From Candidatus Zymogenus sp. (GTDB lineage Bacteria; Desulfobacterota; Zymogenia; Zymogenales; Zymogenaceae), in contig JAUWME010000028.1 in NCBI GenBank assembly GCA_030613285.1, positions 1 through 11,883 of the forward strand: 11,883 nucleotides of DNA, given 5' to 3'. The notes below the pieces were generated by a model. It was not told the origin of the DNA and ran no database searches. It saw nothing but the letters and a program-made list of their open reading frames with translations. Position numbers and translations under genes: made by a program. Shown here in pieces: positions 1-6,930 of this stretch; the first letter of the stretch is position 1; each line of letters opens with the position of its first letter.

Positions 1-1
1 T

Positions 2-2890
2 GTAAACAAGAACATTCATAAGAACGGGAAGTTAGTATGGCTTTCGACAAGTGGAGAACCCATAATCGACAATGGAGGTAACCTAATTGGGTACAGAGGT
101 GCAGCCACAGATATAACCGAGCAAAAACGGGCCGAGGAGGCCTTAAGTCAAAGTGAACTAAAATATAGGGAGCTTATCGAGAACGCCATCGACGTTATTT
201 ATACCCTTGATTTGAGTGGAAAACTCATTGATCTCAACAAGGCTTTTATACAAGAAAGCGGGTATAGAAGAGAAGAGTTAATTGGAAAAAATATTCAGAT
301 GATTGCCCACCCTGATGATTTGTCCATAGCAAAGGAGTACTTCAAAAAAGGCTTAAGAGGTGAATCCTTTCAAGATGAGATGCGTACAATTGGCAAGGAC
401 GGAAATATAAAATGGTTTTCCTTTAGCTCACAGTCCGTAACTAACAAAGATGGCTCGGTGTCCAACATCAATGTAATTTCCAGAAACATCACGTCAAGGG
501 TCATGGCCGAGGAGGCGTTAAAAAACAGTGAAAGACAGCTGAAAAATATCCTCTCCGCCTCGACTGTGGGGATCGCTTATGCCGTAGATAGAAGAATAGT
601 CTGGCAGAATGAAGCGATGTCAAATATGTTCGGTTTTGAGAGAGAAGAGGAGTATTTAGGAAAGGAGACCTTCCCCTTTTACGCCTCAAAGGAAGAATAT
701 CAACGCGTAGGAGACATCATTTATAATGAACTCCAAATGAAAAATATTGTAGAACTCGACGTAAAATTGAAACGAAAAGACGGCACACCATTAGACGGCT
801 ACGTGAGGGTAAACGTTGTGAATCCTCAAAACAAGGATGAGGGGGTAATCGTAAGTATTCTGGACATAACCGAGAGGAAGCTGGCCGAAAAAAAAATGAA
901 AAGGCATCTCAAGAGACTCGATGTTCTTAATAAAATCATAATGGTCTCCAATAAGGCCAATAATTTGACAGTACTATTAGAAGACACCTTGAGTTCTACT
1001 TTGGAGCTCTTGGATTTCGACGGTGGTGGTATCTATCTGGTGGATGAATCTGCCGGCGTTGCCGAAATAGTATATGATAAGGGGCTTCCCCCTGACTTCA
1101 TAGAGGATGCTAAGAGGATAAAAATCAGCGACAGTCCATACGATACCGTCTTTTTAAATAATGAGCCTATTATTACAAACAACTACGCAGAGGTTAATCC
1201 AGAGAGATCGAAAAAATGGGGCATTTTATCTTTGGCCAGCATACCTCTGATATCAAAAGAAAAGGTCATTGGAGCCCTAAATCTTGCCAGCAAGAGAAAG
1301 GCCTCTCTTACAAGCGAAGAAGAGAGTACCCTTTTGTCAATAGGCCATGAAACCGGAGCGGCAATTGCAAGAATGCAAGCCGAGGAGGCGCTTCGGGAAA
1401 GCGAGGAAAATTTCAGAAATCTCTTTGAATCATCAATGGATATTGTTTACCTTACTTCAGCTGAAGGAAAGTTTATAGAAGTAAACCAGTCGGGGGAGGA
1501 GCTCTTCGGATATACAAGGGATGAATTACTTGAAATAGACATATTGAATATCTATAACGACCCGAATGATAGAGATAGATTCCAAGAAACTATCGAAGAA
1601 CAAGGATTTGTAAAAGATTACGAAATAATTTTCAAAAAGAAGGATGGAACGCCTGCCGAATGTCTTGTTACATCAACACTGAGAAAAGACGAAAATGGTT
1701 CTATTATTGGTTATCAGGGGACAATTAGAGATATCAGCGAGAGAAAGAAGATGGAGGAGCAACTGTTGCGCTCCCAAAAGATGGAGGCCATCGGGACGTT
1801 GGCAGGGGGAATCGCCCACGATTTCAACAACATCCTCGCCACAATACTGGGATACTCCTCTTTTTTAAGATCAAAGATTGAAAAAACTGATCCCCTCTTC
1901 AACGGACTTTCCGCCATAGAAAGTTCTGCGCTTCGAGCCGCAGAGCTTACCTCCCAGCTTCTCGCATATTCAAGAAAGGGAAAGCTTGAGGTAAAACCTG
2001 TAAATATCAACAGGGTTGTAAAGGAAGTACATAATTTTATCTCCAAGACCTTTGATAAATCCATAAAGGTAAAGCTTAAAACAGAAAAAGGGTTAAGCAC
2101 CGTCGAGGGGGATGATTCCCAATTGAATCAGGTGGTGATTAACCTCGCCATCAATGCCCAGAACGCCATGCCGGACGGCGGCTCATTTAAAATTACGACA
2201 TATTCGGAGGTTATCAAAGATGAAATTGAAATGCTCTATTTCAGCATTGTGCCCGGAAACTACGTCTGTATAAAGTTTACCGACACCGGAATTGGGATGG
2301 ACAATGAAACGCTCAAGAGGATCTTTGAGCCTTACTTCACCACAAGGGGAGACAAGGGTGGCACAGGATTGGGGATGAGCGTGGTCTTCGGAATTGTAAA
2401 GGGACACGATGGCTATATTGACATTAAGAGTATGCCCGGCAAGGGAACGGAGATTACCATCTACTTCCCCGCCTCCAAAAAAGAGGAAGACATCCTTATT
2501 AGGGAAATCGGGGAAACAAGGAGAGGTACTGAAACCTTGCTTCTAATTGATGACGAGGAGGACATCCTTGTCCTGCTCGACGGTATATTAAAGGATTTTG
2601 GATATAAAATACACACCTCAATCTCTGGAAAAGATGGAATAGATACTTTTGTTCAAAACAAAGACCAAATCGATCTTGTCATCCTCGACATCAAAATGCC
2701 CAACATGAGCGGAAAGGATGTCCTTGTGGAACTGTTGAAGATCGATCCCGAAACCAAGGTGCTTCTTGCAAGTGGATATAGCGAAGAGGACCAGCATCAT
2801 GATCTTCTGAAAATGGGGGCTGCCGATTTTATTGGAAAGCCATTTATTACCGACAAACTCTTAAAAAAGATTAGGGATATCCTTGACTAA
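2..2890 (+). CDS. Hybrid sensor histidine kinase, multi-PAS/GAF with C-terminal receiver (5' end outside window)
   Basis: The frame is open from the first bases, so the gene begins upstream; 962 residues are visible, and the TTG at 212 is only an internal codon. Domains in window numbering: the end of a PAS/PAC (about 1-50, ending DITEQKRAEEAL), PAS 60-170, PAS 178-300, GAF 308-462, PAS 470-585, HisKA dimerisation domain from about 595 with GGIAHDFNNIL (phospho-acceptor His606), HATPase_c with N-box N714/N718, G1 DTGIGM from D761 and G2 GTGLG from G787, then REC about 842-960 with acidic pair D850/D851, phospho-acceptor D896 and K946. The H-box resembles NtrB-like (HPK4-type) kinases. All catalytic residues are present, so the kinase should be active and pass phosphate to its own receiver. 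No membrane segment is visible in this part. The sensed signal is unknown; GAF and PAS domains suggest a small ligand or redox cue. It lies 97 nt upstream of the SDR gene, with no clear terminator between them. Confidence 0.93.
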   Translation, partial: VNKNIHKNGKLVWLSTSGEPIIDNGGNLIGYRGAATDITEQKRAEEALSQSELKYRELIENAIDVIYTLDLSGKLIDLNKAFIQESGYRREELIGKNIQMIAHPDDLSIAKEYFKKGLRGESFQDEMRTIGKDGNIKWFSFSSQSVTNKDGSVSNINVISRNITSRVMAEEALKNSERQLKNILSASTVGIAYAVDRRIVWQNEAMSNMFGFEREEEYLGKETFPFYASKEEYQRVGDIIYNELQMKNIVELDVKLKRKDGTPLDGYVRVNVVNPQNKDEGVIVSILDITERKLAEKKMKRHLKRLDVLNKIIMVSNKANNLTVLLEDTLSSTLELLDFDGGGIYLVDESAGVAEIVYDKGLPPDFIEDAKRIKISDSPYDTVFLNNEPIITNNYAEVNPERSKKWGILSLASIPLISKEKVIGALNLASKRKASLTSEEESTLLSIGHETGAAIARMQAEEALRESEENFRNLFESSMDIVYLTSAEGKFIEVNQSGEELFGYTRDELLEIDILNIYNDPNDRDRFQETIEEQGFVKDYEIIFKKKDGTPAECLVTSTLRKDENGSIIGYQGTIRDISERKKMEEQLLRSQKMEAIGTLAGGIAHDFNNILATILGYSSFLRSKIEKTDPLFNGLSAIESSALRAAELTSQLLAYSRKGKLEVKPVNINRVVKEVHNFISKTFDKSIKVKLKTEKGLSTVEGDDSQLNQVVINLAINAQNAMPDGGSFKITTYSEVIKDEIEMLYFSIVPGNYVCIKFTDTGIGMDNETLKRIFEPYFTTRGDKGGTGLGMSVVFGIVKGHDGYIDIKSMPGKGTEITIYFPASKKEEDILIREIGETRRGTETLLLIDDEEDILVLLDGILKDFGYKIHTSISGKDGIDTFVQNKDQIDLVILDIKMPNMSGKDVLVELLKIDPETKVLLASGYSEEDQHHDLLKMGAADFIGKPFITDKLLKKIRDILD

Positions 2891-2987
2891 TATTGGATTA
2901 GATTAATTTTTGACTAAGCATCAGATTGAATTATTTATTAAAAGATTGTGATATCTTAAACTAAAATATAAGTAAAAGGCAGTAACA

Positions 2988-3800
2988 ATGACAAAAGTTG
3001 GATTTGAAAAGAAGGTTGTTGTCATAACCGGCGGTGCCAGCGGAATTGGCCTTGCCATCGGCAGAGAGTTTGGAAAACACAGTGCCAAGATTGCACTATT
3101 GGACGTTGACAAAAAAACCCTTGATGAAAAAGTGAAAGAACTCAACGGTGATGGAATTGAAACAATGGGGGTTGTTTGTGACGTGACCGACGGGGCGGGC
3201 TGTAAGAAGGCCATCAATACGGTTATCAAGAACTTCGGCGGGGTGGATGTCCTGGTAAACAACGCCGGCATCACCCAGAGGAGCGCCTTTGTGGATACAG
3301 ACATCTCCGTCTATCGAAGAGTGATGGAGATTAATTTCTTCGGATCGGTCAACTGCGCAAAGGCAGCAATTGCAAGCATCATTGAGAGGCGGGGAATGAT
3401 CATCGTCATTTCAAGCATTGCTGGGTTTGCCCCCCTCCTGGGGAGAACTGGGTACGCCGCCAGCAAACACGCCCTTCACGGCTTCTTCGGCAGCCTAAGG
3501 ACAGAGTTAAAACAAGACGGAGTGAGCGTAATGTTTGTCTGCCCCGGTTTTACGAAAACAAATCTACAAACCAGAGCATTGGATGGCGACGGTGATGTGA
3601 ACACTCACCCCCAGTCAACTACGGGAAAGCAGTATATGCCCGAAGACATCGCCGGTGAGGTCTACCGAGGAGCGGTAAAAAACAAACGGCTCCTTGTGCT
3701 CAGTCCCGTGGGCAAGTTCACCCAGTTTCTAACCAAGGTGGCACCGGGTATCTACGAAAAGATTATGACCAAAAAGATGAAGTCGGAGCTTATGAGATAA
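2988..3800 (+). CDS. Classical short-chain dehydrogenase/reductase (SDR)
   Basis: A 270-aa protein of typical or slightly long SDR length. The Rossmann cofactor motif TGGASGIG is at T14-G21. Asp39 at the end of beta-2 (LLDVD) favours NAD(H) over NADP(H) by family rules. D65 (CDVTD) contacts adenine, and NNAG is at 91-94. The catalytic tetrad is N116, S143 (ISS), Y156 and K160 (YAASK). After the usual PG motif (CPGFTKT) comes a longer basic C-terminal helix (about 240-270, ending KKMKSELMR), as in fatty-acyl or steroid-type SDRs. It should catalyse NAD-linked oxidation of a hydroxyl or reduction of a carbonyl; the substrate cannot be read from sequence. The start ATG follows a weak purine-rich site (AAAGGCAG). 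The acyl-CoA ligase and thioesterase about 1-2 kb downstream suggest a lipid or organic-acid role, but the minus-strand gene between them argues against one operon. Confidence 0.92.
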   Translation: MTKVGFEKKVVVITGGASGIGLAIGREFGKHSAKIALLDVDKKTLDEKVKELNGDGIETMGVVCDVTDGAGCKKAINTVIKNFGGVDVLVNNAGITQRSAFVDTDISVYRRVMEINFFGSVNCAKAAIASIIERRGMIIVISSIAGFAPLLGRTGYAASKHALHGFFGSLRTELKQDGVSVMFVCPGFTKTNLQTRALDGDGDVNTHPQSTTGKQYMPEDIAGEVYRGAVKNKRLLVLSPVGKFTQFLTKVAPGIYEKIMTKKMKSELMR

Positions 3801-3877
3801 GCTGAGCGGGGGCAAACGAAAGATAGTAGTATGTCCCACCTTTTTTTAGGTCCGGCCGCTGCTCGGTTACTATTCGG

Positions 3878-3949
3878 TTACTCTACACCACCCTCCCCTT
3901 TGTCCTGATAATAATGCAACATCACAATATCCATCATATGTCTGTTTAG
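3878..3949 (-). pseudogene. Severed 3' end of the secreted-protein gene, cut off by an IS insertion
   Basis: On the minus strand this stretch reads as an open frame that continues the 4155-4478 gene once the 222-bp insertion and one TTAG copy are removed. After Glu-Leu (codon CTA at 3947-3949, inside the target duplication) come 22 codons, starting NRHMMDIVML and ending KGEGGVE, then a TAA stop at 3878-3880. The undisturbed protein would have been about 124 aa. The fit of frame, duplication and stop is the evidence; no homologue could be checked. The fragment has no start of its own and is presumably untranslated now. Confidence 0.72.
3946..3949. repeat. Target-site duplication TTAG, left copy
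   Basis: TTAG directly precedes the left inverted repeat and is repeated exactly at 4172-4175 after the right inverted repeat. Removing one copy with the element rejoins the minus-strand reading frame, which supports true transposition rather than a chance repeat. Confidence 0.72.
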
Positions 3950-3969
3950 TGACCTTGCCCCCGAAAACG
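3950..3969 (+). repeat. Left terminal inverted repeat of the IS remnant
   Basis: This 20-bp end has one extra T relative to the right end (TGACCTTG against TGACCTG) and two to three further mismatches. The shared core is TGACC(T)TGCCCCC followed by A-AACG. It sits directly inside the TTAG duplication at 3946-3949. Confidence 0.75.
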
Positions 3970-4019
3970 AGTCCATGTTATAAGTTAGAGTTTGAAGTAT
4001 AATGGACTCAGAAAGGAGG
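3970..4019 (+). promoter_or_regulatory. Leftover transposase promoter and ribosome site, inside an inverted repeat
   Basis: A perfect -10 box TATAAT lies at 3998-4003 and a strong ribosome site AAAGGAGG at 4012-4019. No good -35 box is seen. An 8-bp inverted repeat, GAGTCCAT (3970-3977) and ATGGACTC (4002-4009), brackets the -10 region. In IS elements such an arrangement usually drives and restrains transposase expression. Here any transcript would run rightward through the transposase remnant and antisense to the truncated minus-strand gene. Confidence 0.5.
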
Positions 4020-4027
4020 ACAACACT

Positions 4028-4132
4028 ATTAGGCCACACAGTGCTCTTGGTTATAATCCCCCGGCTCCTGAAACAATACTTCCCTGGTCTCGGGAAGCTC
4101 AGAAGGTGACAAATGTATTTGGTCTAACTTAA
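4028..4132 (+). pseudogene. IS3-family transposase C-terminal remnant
   Basis: The frame reads I-RPHSALGYNPPAPETILPW followed by a short tail ending VFGLT and TAA (4130-4132). The RPHSALGY-PPAPE signature is the conserved C-terminus of IS3-type integrase-core (DDE) transposases, close to the third catalytic region. The catalytic D, D and E residues are all lost. An ATT codon at 4028 lies 8 nt after AAAGGAGG, so weak translation of a 34-residue peptide is conceivable, but it would have no transposase activity. Upstream codons in this frame (K-E-D-N-T) may be part of the remnant or of the leader. Confidence 0.78.
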
Positions 4133-4152
4133 AGAGTGATAGTATTATCTTG

Positions 4153-4171
4153 CGTTATAGGGGGCAGGTCA
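4153..4171 (-). repeat. Right terminal inverted repeat of the IS remnant
   Basis: On the minus strand this 19-bp end reads TGACCTGCCCCCTATAACG. Read in the frame of the interrupted minus-strand gene it encodes the last residues (M)TCPL and a TAA stop, so the transposon end terminates the host gene. It abuts the TTAG duplication at 4172-4175. Confidence 0.78.
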
Positions 4172-4478
4172 TTAGTTCTTCTTCTTTATCTCCGGGACCG
4201 TTAAAGTTACTCCCATCAGTACCCGTAGGTAATCCTAAACGGCATAGAATTTTGCCGTCTTCAGTTGTCCCGATGATAATAACGGAATACCACAAGCCGG
4301 TTTCTTCATTATACACCGGAAGAGGATTTCCATTTTCATCAAAGTAGACATTAGAAAACCCTTCGAGGGGATCCCCATTTTCATCTACCAAAGATCCTTC
4401 AGCAGCAAACAAGGTGCCCGCAAAAAACAGGACTCCTAAAACCACAAGAATTGAAAGAACAAAATATAACTTTTTCAT
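4155..4478 (-). CDS. Small secreted protein of unknown function, C-terminus replaced by IS end
   Basis: A 107-aa product with a clear Sec signal peptide: basic MKK, hydrophobic stretch about 5-22, and a likely cleavage near LFAA (25/26). There is no lipobox Cys. The mature part is short and acidic, with two copies of a DENG(D/N)PL motif at 32-38 and 47-53 and a related EDGKIL at 73-78, then GLWYSVIIIG. These turn-rich repeats suggest a small beta structure in the periplasm or outside the cell; I recognise no family. The start is firm: AGGAGG lies 6 nt upstream of the ATG. Residues 103-107 (MTCPL) and the stop are encoded by the right end of the IS remnant. The original tail is at 3878-3949, giving an ancestral length near 124 aa. 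The signal peptide and most of the mature domain remain, so a shortened product may still be made. Confidence 0.78.
   Translation of the reverse strand: MKKLYFVLSILVVLGVLFFAGTLFAAEGSLVDENGDPLEGFSNVYFDENGNPLPVYNEETGLWYSVIIIGTTEDGKILCRLGLPTGTDGSNFNGPGDKEEELMTCPL
4172..4175. repeat. Target-site duplication TTAG, right copy
   Basis: This is the partner of the TTAG at 3946-3949. It lies immediately outside the CA that ends the right inverted repeat, within codons of the minus-strand secreted-protein gene. Confidence 0.72.
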
Positions 4479-4525
4479 GATTTACCTCCTGATTAAATTA
4501 CTCTAAAAAATACATCTTTTGTTAA

Positions 4526-4553
4526 ATAGTATCATTTTATAAACTCCTGTCAA
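4526..4553 (-). promoter_or_regulatory. Sigma70-like promoter of the secreted-protein gene
   Basis: On the minus strand a perfect TTGACA (4553-4548) is followed by a 16-nt spacer and TACTAT (4531-4526). It would start transcription near 4519, about 40 nt upstream of the ATG at 4478 and its AGGAGG site. It is judged by eye only. Confidence 0.5.
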
Positions 4554-4681
4554 TGGGAAAATGAAAGAAATATTATGTTGTCTTAAAAACTTATATGCAG
4601 GTAAAAGATAGACTTACTCTGGGTTTTTTCGTACTCTCCCATTGGATTAATTGATAGTGGTTCAGCAGGGATTTTTTATCC

Positions 4682-4710
4682 TTTACAAATAAACAATAGC
4701 CATTCATAAT
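4682..4710 (+). promoter_or_regulatory. Candidate sigma70-like promoter of the thioesterase/acyl-CoA ligase pair
   Basis: TTTACA (4682-4687), a 17-nt spacer and CATAAT (4705-4710) each differ from consensus at one position. The predicted start near 4717 leaves a leader of about 54 nt with AGGGGAA just before the ATG at 4771. The rest of 4554-4770 shows no gene. Confidence 0.42.
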
Positions 4711-4770
4711 GTTGTTGTTGAAGACAATTTCAATTATTCAATAAGGTGATGACTTAACAGGGGAATTTCT

Positions 4771-5240
4771 ATGCCCGATGGCAGCTACAATTTAGTAGAA
4801 GCAATAAATATGTTGAAGACTTCCTACGAGGAACATATGCCCTTTAACCGCTTTTTGGGTCTTGAAGTTGTTGCGCTTGACACCGAAAGTGTTTCGGTCA
4901 AGGTAAAGATGAAAGAAGGACTCATCGGGAACTTCATCCGGGGGATGATCCACGGCGGGGTCATCTCTTCCTTGGTAGACATTGTGGGTGGTCTTTTGGC
5001 AGCAGCCCAGGTGATAAAAAAATGGAAGGGATGCCCGCGAAAGATCTTGAAAAGCGAATAGAGAGGGTCAGCACTGTGGACATCAGAATTGACTATTTGA
5101 GGCCCGGCATTGGGGACTACTTTTTGTGCAAGGGGTCTGTTATAAGGATGGGAGAAAAGGTCGCAACAATTGGAATGGAGCTTTCCAACGATGAGGGAGA
5201 GGTCATCGCCCTTGGGCGGGGCACTTACCTCGTGGGATAA
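4771..5240 (+). CDS. PaaI-type hotdog thioesterase, reading frame broken at an A7 run
   Basis: Two frames together make one hotdog-fold acyl-CoA thioesterase. The first (4771-5061) gives a long N-terminal helix and the active-site region HGGVISSLVD, with H61 and the likely catalytic D70, then AAAQVIKK. The second (to 5240) gives EGMPAKDLEKR, then the beta-strands TVDIRIDYLRPG and VATIGMELSNDEGEVIALG ending GTYLVG. Joined by a -1 shift at AAAAAAA (5016-5022) they form a normal 156-aa protein. Unshifted translation ends after 96 aa with an unrelated tail (WKGCPRKILKSE), losing half the fold. The family hydrolyses acyl- or aroyl-CoA to free acid and CoA in the cytoplasm. The start is supported by AGGGGAA just upstream. 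The acyl-CoA ligase follows 44-56 nt downstream, so the two likely share a transcript. The break may be sequence error, a real mutation or programmed frameshifting. Confidence 0.82.
5016..5022 (+). other. A AAA AAA heptamer at the thioesterase frame break (possible -1 slip site)
   Basis: In the zero frame the codons are ATA AAA AAA TGG, so the run fits the X XXY YYZ slippery pattern. A one-base backward slip joins the two hotdog halves exactly at Lys-Lys-Met. An eighth A in the genome would do the same. I see no obvious strong stem-loop or internal Shine-Dalgarno stimulator immediately next to it. Confidence 0.55.
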
Positions 5241-5284
5241 ATTACGCTGCCTGTTTTGTTGGTAGTTTGTATTAAGTAAAAATA

Positions 5285-6880
5285 ATGGGGGAAAAAATGA
5301 AAACGATTGTTAAGGTAAAGACAGTTGTAGAGGCTTTGGAGAATGCCGCTGAGGAAATGCAAGACAGAAGGATGTACGTCTTTGAAGGAAGTGAGATCAG
5401 CTTCAAAGATGTGGACAATGCCTCGGACCACATCGCCGCTGGACTTTTAAAAATCGGAATTAGAAAAGGCGACAGGATCGGTCTTATCGGCACAAACCAA
5501 CCGGAGTGGATATACACATACTTTGCGGCGGCAAAGATCGGTGCAGTCATAGTTGCTTTAAACGTCAGGTACCGGGACGTGGAGTTGGAGTATATGCTAA
5601 ACCAGAGCGGAGCCAAAGCCCTTGTTACTATTGCAAACCTTGGGGATATGGACTATGTCAGCTACTTCTATGGATTTAAAGAGAAGATCCCAACCGTGAA
5701 AGATTTTATCTTCATAGGCGATAAGGGTTTTTCCGGTAGCCATTCCTTCGATGATCTACTAAAGACCGAGATTGATAGGGACGCCCTTGATAGTACAAAG
5801 TCGGCTGTCAAACCCGACGATCTTCTAATCATCATCTACACCTCTGGAACCACAGGAAAACCTAAAGGTGCGGCGATATCTCACAAGAGCCAGATTGCCT
5901 CTGCCTTTGCCCAGGTGGAGCACGCAAAAATGACAGATGAAGATGTGATGCTCATTGTGCTTCCCCTAAATCATGTGGGGGGGATTACATGCTCGGTATT
6001 GGCAAGCCTCCTCTCCGGGGCAACTGGGGTGCTCATCCCCGTCCCCGACCTTGACGACGTTGTCAAACAAACGGGAATTTACAAGCCGACGGTCTTTGGC
6101 GGCGTCCCGACACTCTACACTCTTTTGTTTATGAACGAGAACTTCAAGACGTTTGACTCCTCCCACGTAAGGCTTGCCATCGCCGGCGGGTCCAACGTTG
6201 AGCCATCCCTTTTAAAACAGCTAAACGATGTATTTCCAAACGCCAAGCTGATGAACCTCTATGGTCTCTCAGAATCATCGGGCGCTCTTGTGCTGAGCCC
6301 CTGGGAGAGCGACTTTGACACGACTGTGCGCACCATTGGAAAACCGATAGGTGACTTTTTGGTCAAGATAATCGATAGCAAGGGTAACGAGGTCAAAGCG
6401 GGTGAGTTGGGCGAGCTCTGCTTCAAAGGGGATGCAATCTGCCGGGGATATTTTGAGATGCCCGATGAGACAAGAGAGAGCTTCGACAATGATGGTTGGT
6501 TCCACACAGGCGACATGGGCTCTCTTGATAATGAGGGTTACATTACGCTAAAGGGGAGAAAAAAGGAGATGTACCTCCAGGGCGGTTACAATGTATATCC
6601 CGTGGAAGTGGAAAACGTCCTTGCAAAGCACCCGAAGGTGTTGATGGCAGCTGGGATTGGCGTTCCCGACCCAGTCCTTGGCGAGGTCGGCAGGTATTAC
6701 ATCATCCCCCAGCCCGGCACGGAACCGACAGAGGAGGAGATAAAAAAATATTGCAAACAACTCCTTGCGGATTACAAGGTACCCAGACAGATTGTCTTTA
6801 AGGATTCGCTTCCTATGACACCGGTGGGGAAGATTATGAAGATAAAGTTGAGGGAAGACTTCGAGGAATCGGGGGAGTAG
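5285..6880 (+). CDS. AMP-forming acyl-CoA synthetase/ligase (ANL superfamily)
   Basis: At most 531 aa, full length for the family. It activates a carboxylic acid with ATP to an acyl-adenylate and then forms the CoA thioester in the cytoplasm. Motifs (numbered from 5285): ATP-binding P-loop YTSGTTGKPKG 185-195, the aromatic region PLNHVGG 227-233, GGSNVEP 301-307, YGLSE 326-330, TGD 408-410, the hinge region GRKKEMYLQGGYN 424-436 followed by YPVEVEN, and PVGK with catalytic Lys516. The hinge Asp of the usual GRxKD is Glu428, a mild variant. Substrate cannot be fixed: medium/long-chain fatty acids or aromatic/terpenoid acids all fit. The start is probably ATG 5297, because GGGGGA lies just before it, rather than ATG 5285, which has no ribosome site. 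The thioesterase upstream suggests a CoA-ester module in which one enzyme makes and the other clears thioesters. The gene ends convergently, 50 nt from 6931-8145. Confidence 0.93.
   Translation: MGEKMKTIVKVKTVVEALENAAEEMQDRRMYVFEGSEISFKDVDNASDHIAAGLLKIGIRKGDRIGLIGTNQPEWIYTYFAAAKIGAVIVALNVRYRDVELEYMLNQSGAKALVTIANLGDMDYVSYFYGFKEKIPTVKDFIFIGDKGFSGSHSFDDLLKTEIDRDALDSTKSAVKPDDLLIIIYTSGTTGKPKGAAISHKSQIASAFAQVEHAKMTDEDVMLIVLPLNHVGGITCSVLASLLSGATGVLIPVPDLDDVVKQTGIYKPTVFGGVPTLYTLLFMNENFKTFDSSHVRLAIAGGSNVEPSLLKQLNDVFPNAKLMNLYGLSESSGALVLSPWESDFDTTVRTIGKPIGDFLVKIIDSKGNEVKAGELGELCFKGDAICRGYFEMPDETRESFDNDGWFHTGDMGSLDNEGYITLKGRKKEMYLQGGYNVYPVEVENVLAKHPKVLMAAGIGVPDPVLGEVGRYYIIPQPGTEPTEEEIKKYCKQLLADYKVPRQIVFKDSLPMTPVGKIMKIKLREDFEESGE
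5287..5292 (+). promoter_or_regulatory. Ribosome binding site that favours the downstream ATG (5297)
   Basis: The GGGGGA purine run begins inside the first in-frame ATG (5285-5287) and stands 4 nt before the second ATG at 5297. Upstream of 5285 the sequence (AAGTAAAAATA) lacks a clear site. The protein then starts MKTIVKVKT and is 527 aa. Confidence 0.55.
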
Positions 6881-6930
6881 TGGGAGTGGAACGATGTTTA
6901 GCAGTCAAGACAACCAGTGCAAAGATGTAG

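Larger units (their letters stand above)
3950..4171 (+). mobile_element. Internally deleted IS3-like element, 222 bp, non-autonomous (MITE-like)
   Basis: The left end TGACCTTGCCCCCGAAAACG (3950-3969) matches, as an imperfect inverted repeat, the right end, which reads TGACCTGCCCCCTATAACG on the minus strand (4171-4153). Flanks carry a 4-bp direct repeat TTAG at 3946-3949 and 4172-4175, fitting the 3-5 bp duplications of the IS3 family. Inside are a transposase-type leader (TATAAT box, AAAGGAGG ribosome site) joined directly to the last roughly 34 codons of a transposase (RPHSALGYNPPAPET). Most of orfA and orfB is missing, so the element cannot move by itself but might be mobilised by an intact relative. 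The deletion join is near 4022-4028. IS3 assignment rests on the C-terminal motif and the ends; the subgroup is not determined. Confidence 0.8.

Noticed and set aside
212..214. TTG as the start of the sensor kinase
   Set aside because: The frame is open upstream to the window edge and encodes the conserved end of another PAS domain, so this is internal.
3787..3803. Stem-loop AGCTTA-TGAGA-TAAGCT over the SDR stop codon
   Set aside because: The 6-bp stem is weak, and G-rich rather than T-rich sequence follows. It is not a credible terminator.
3838..3850. T7 run near ACC/GGT after the SDR gene as a terminator
   Set aside because: There is no stable GC-rich stem directly before the T-run; the ACCT/AGGT flanks enclose the Ts instead.
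3861..3883. Direct repeat of CGGTTACT
   Set aside because: Only two short copies about 12 bp apart; too little to distinguish from chance or to link with the nearby IS.
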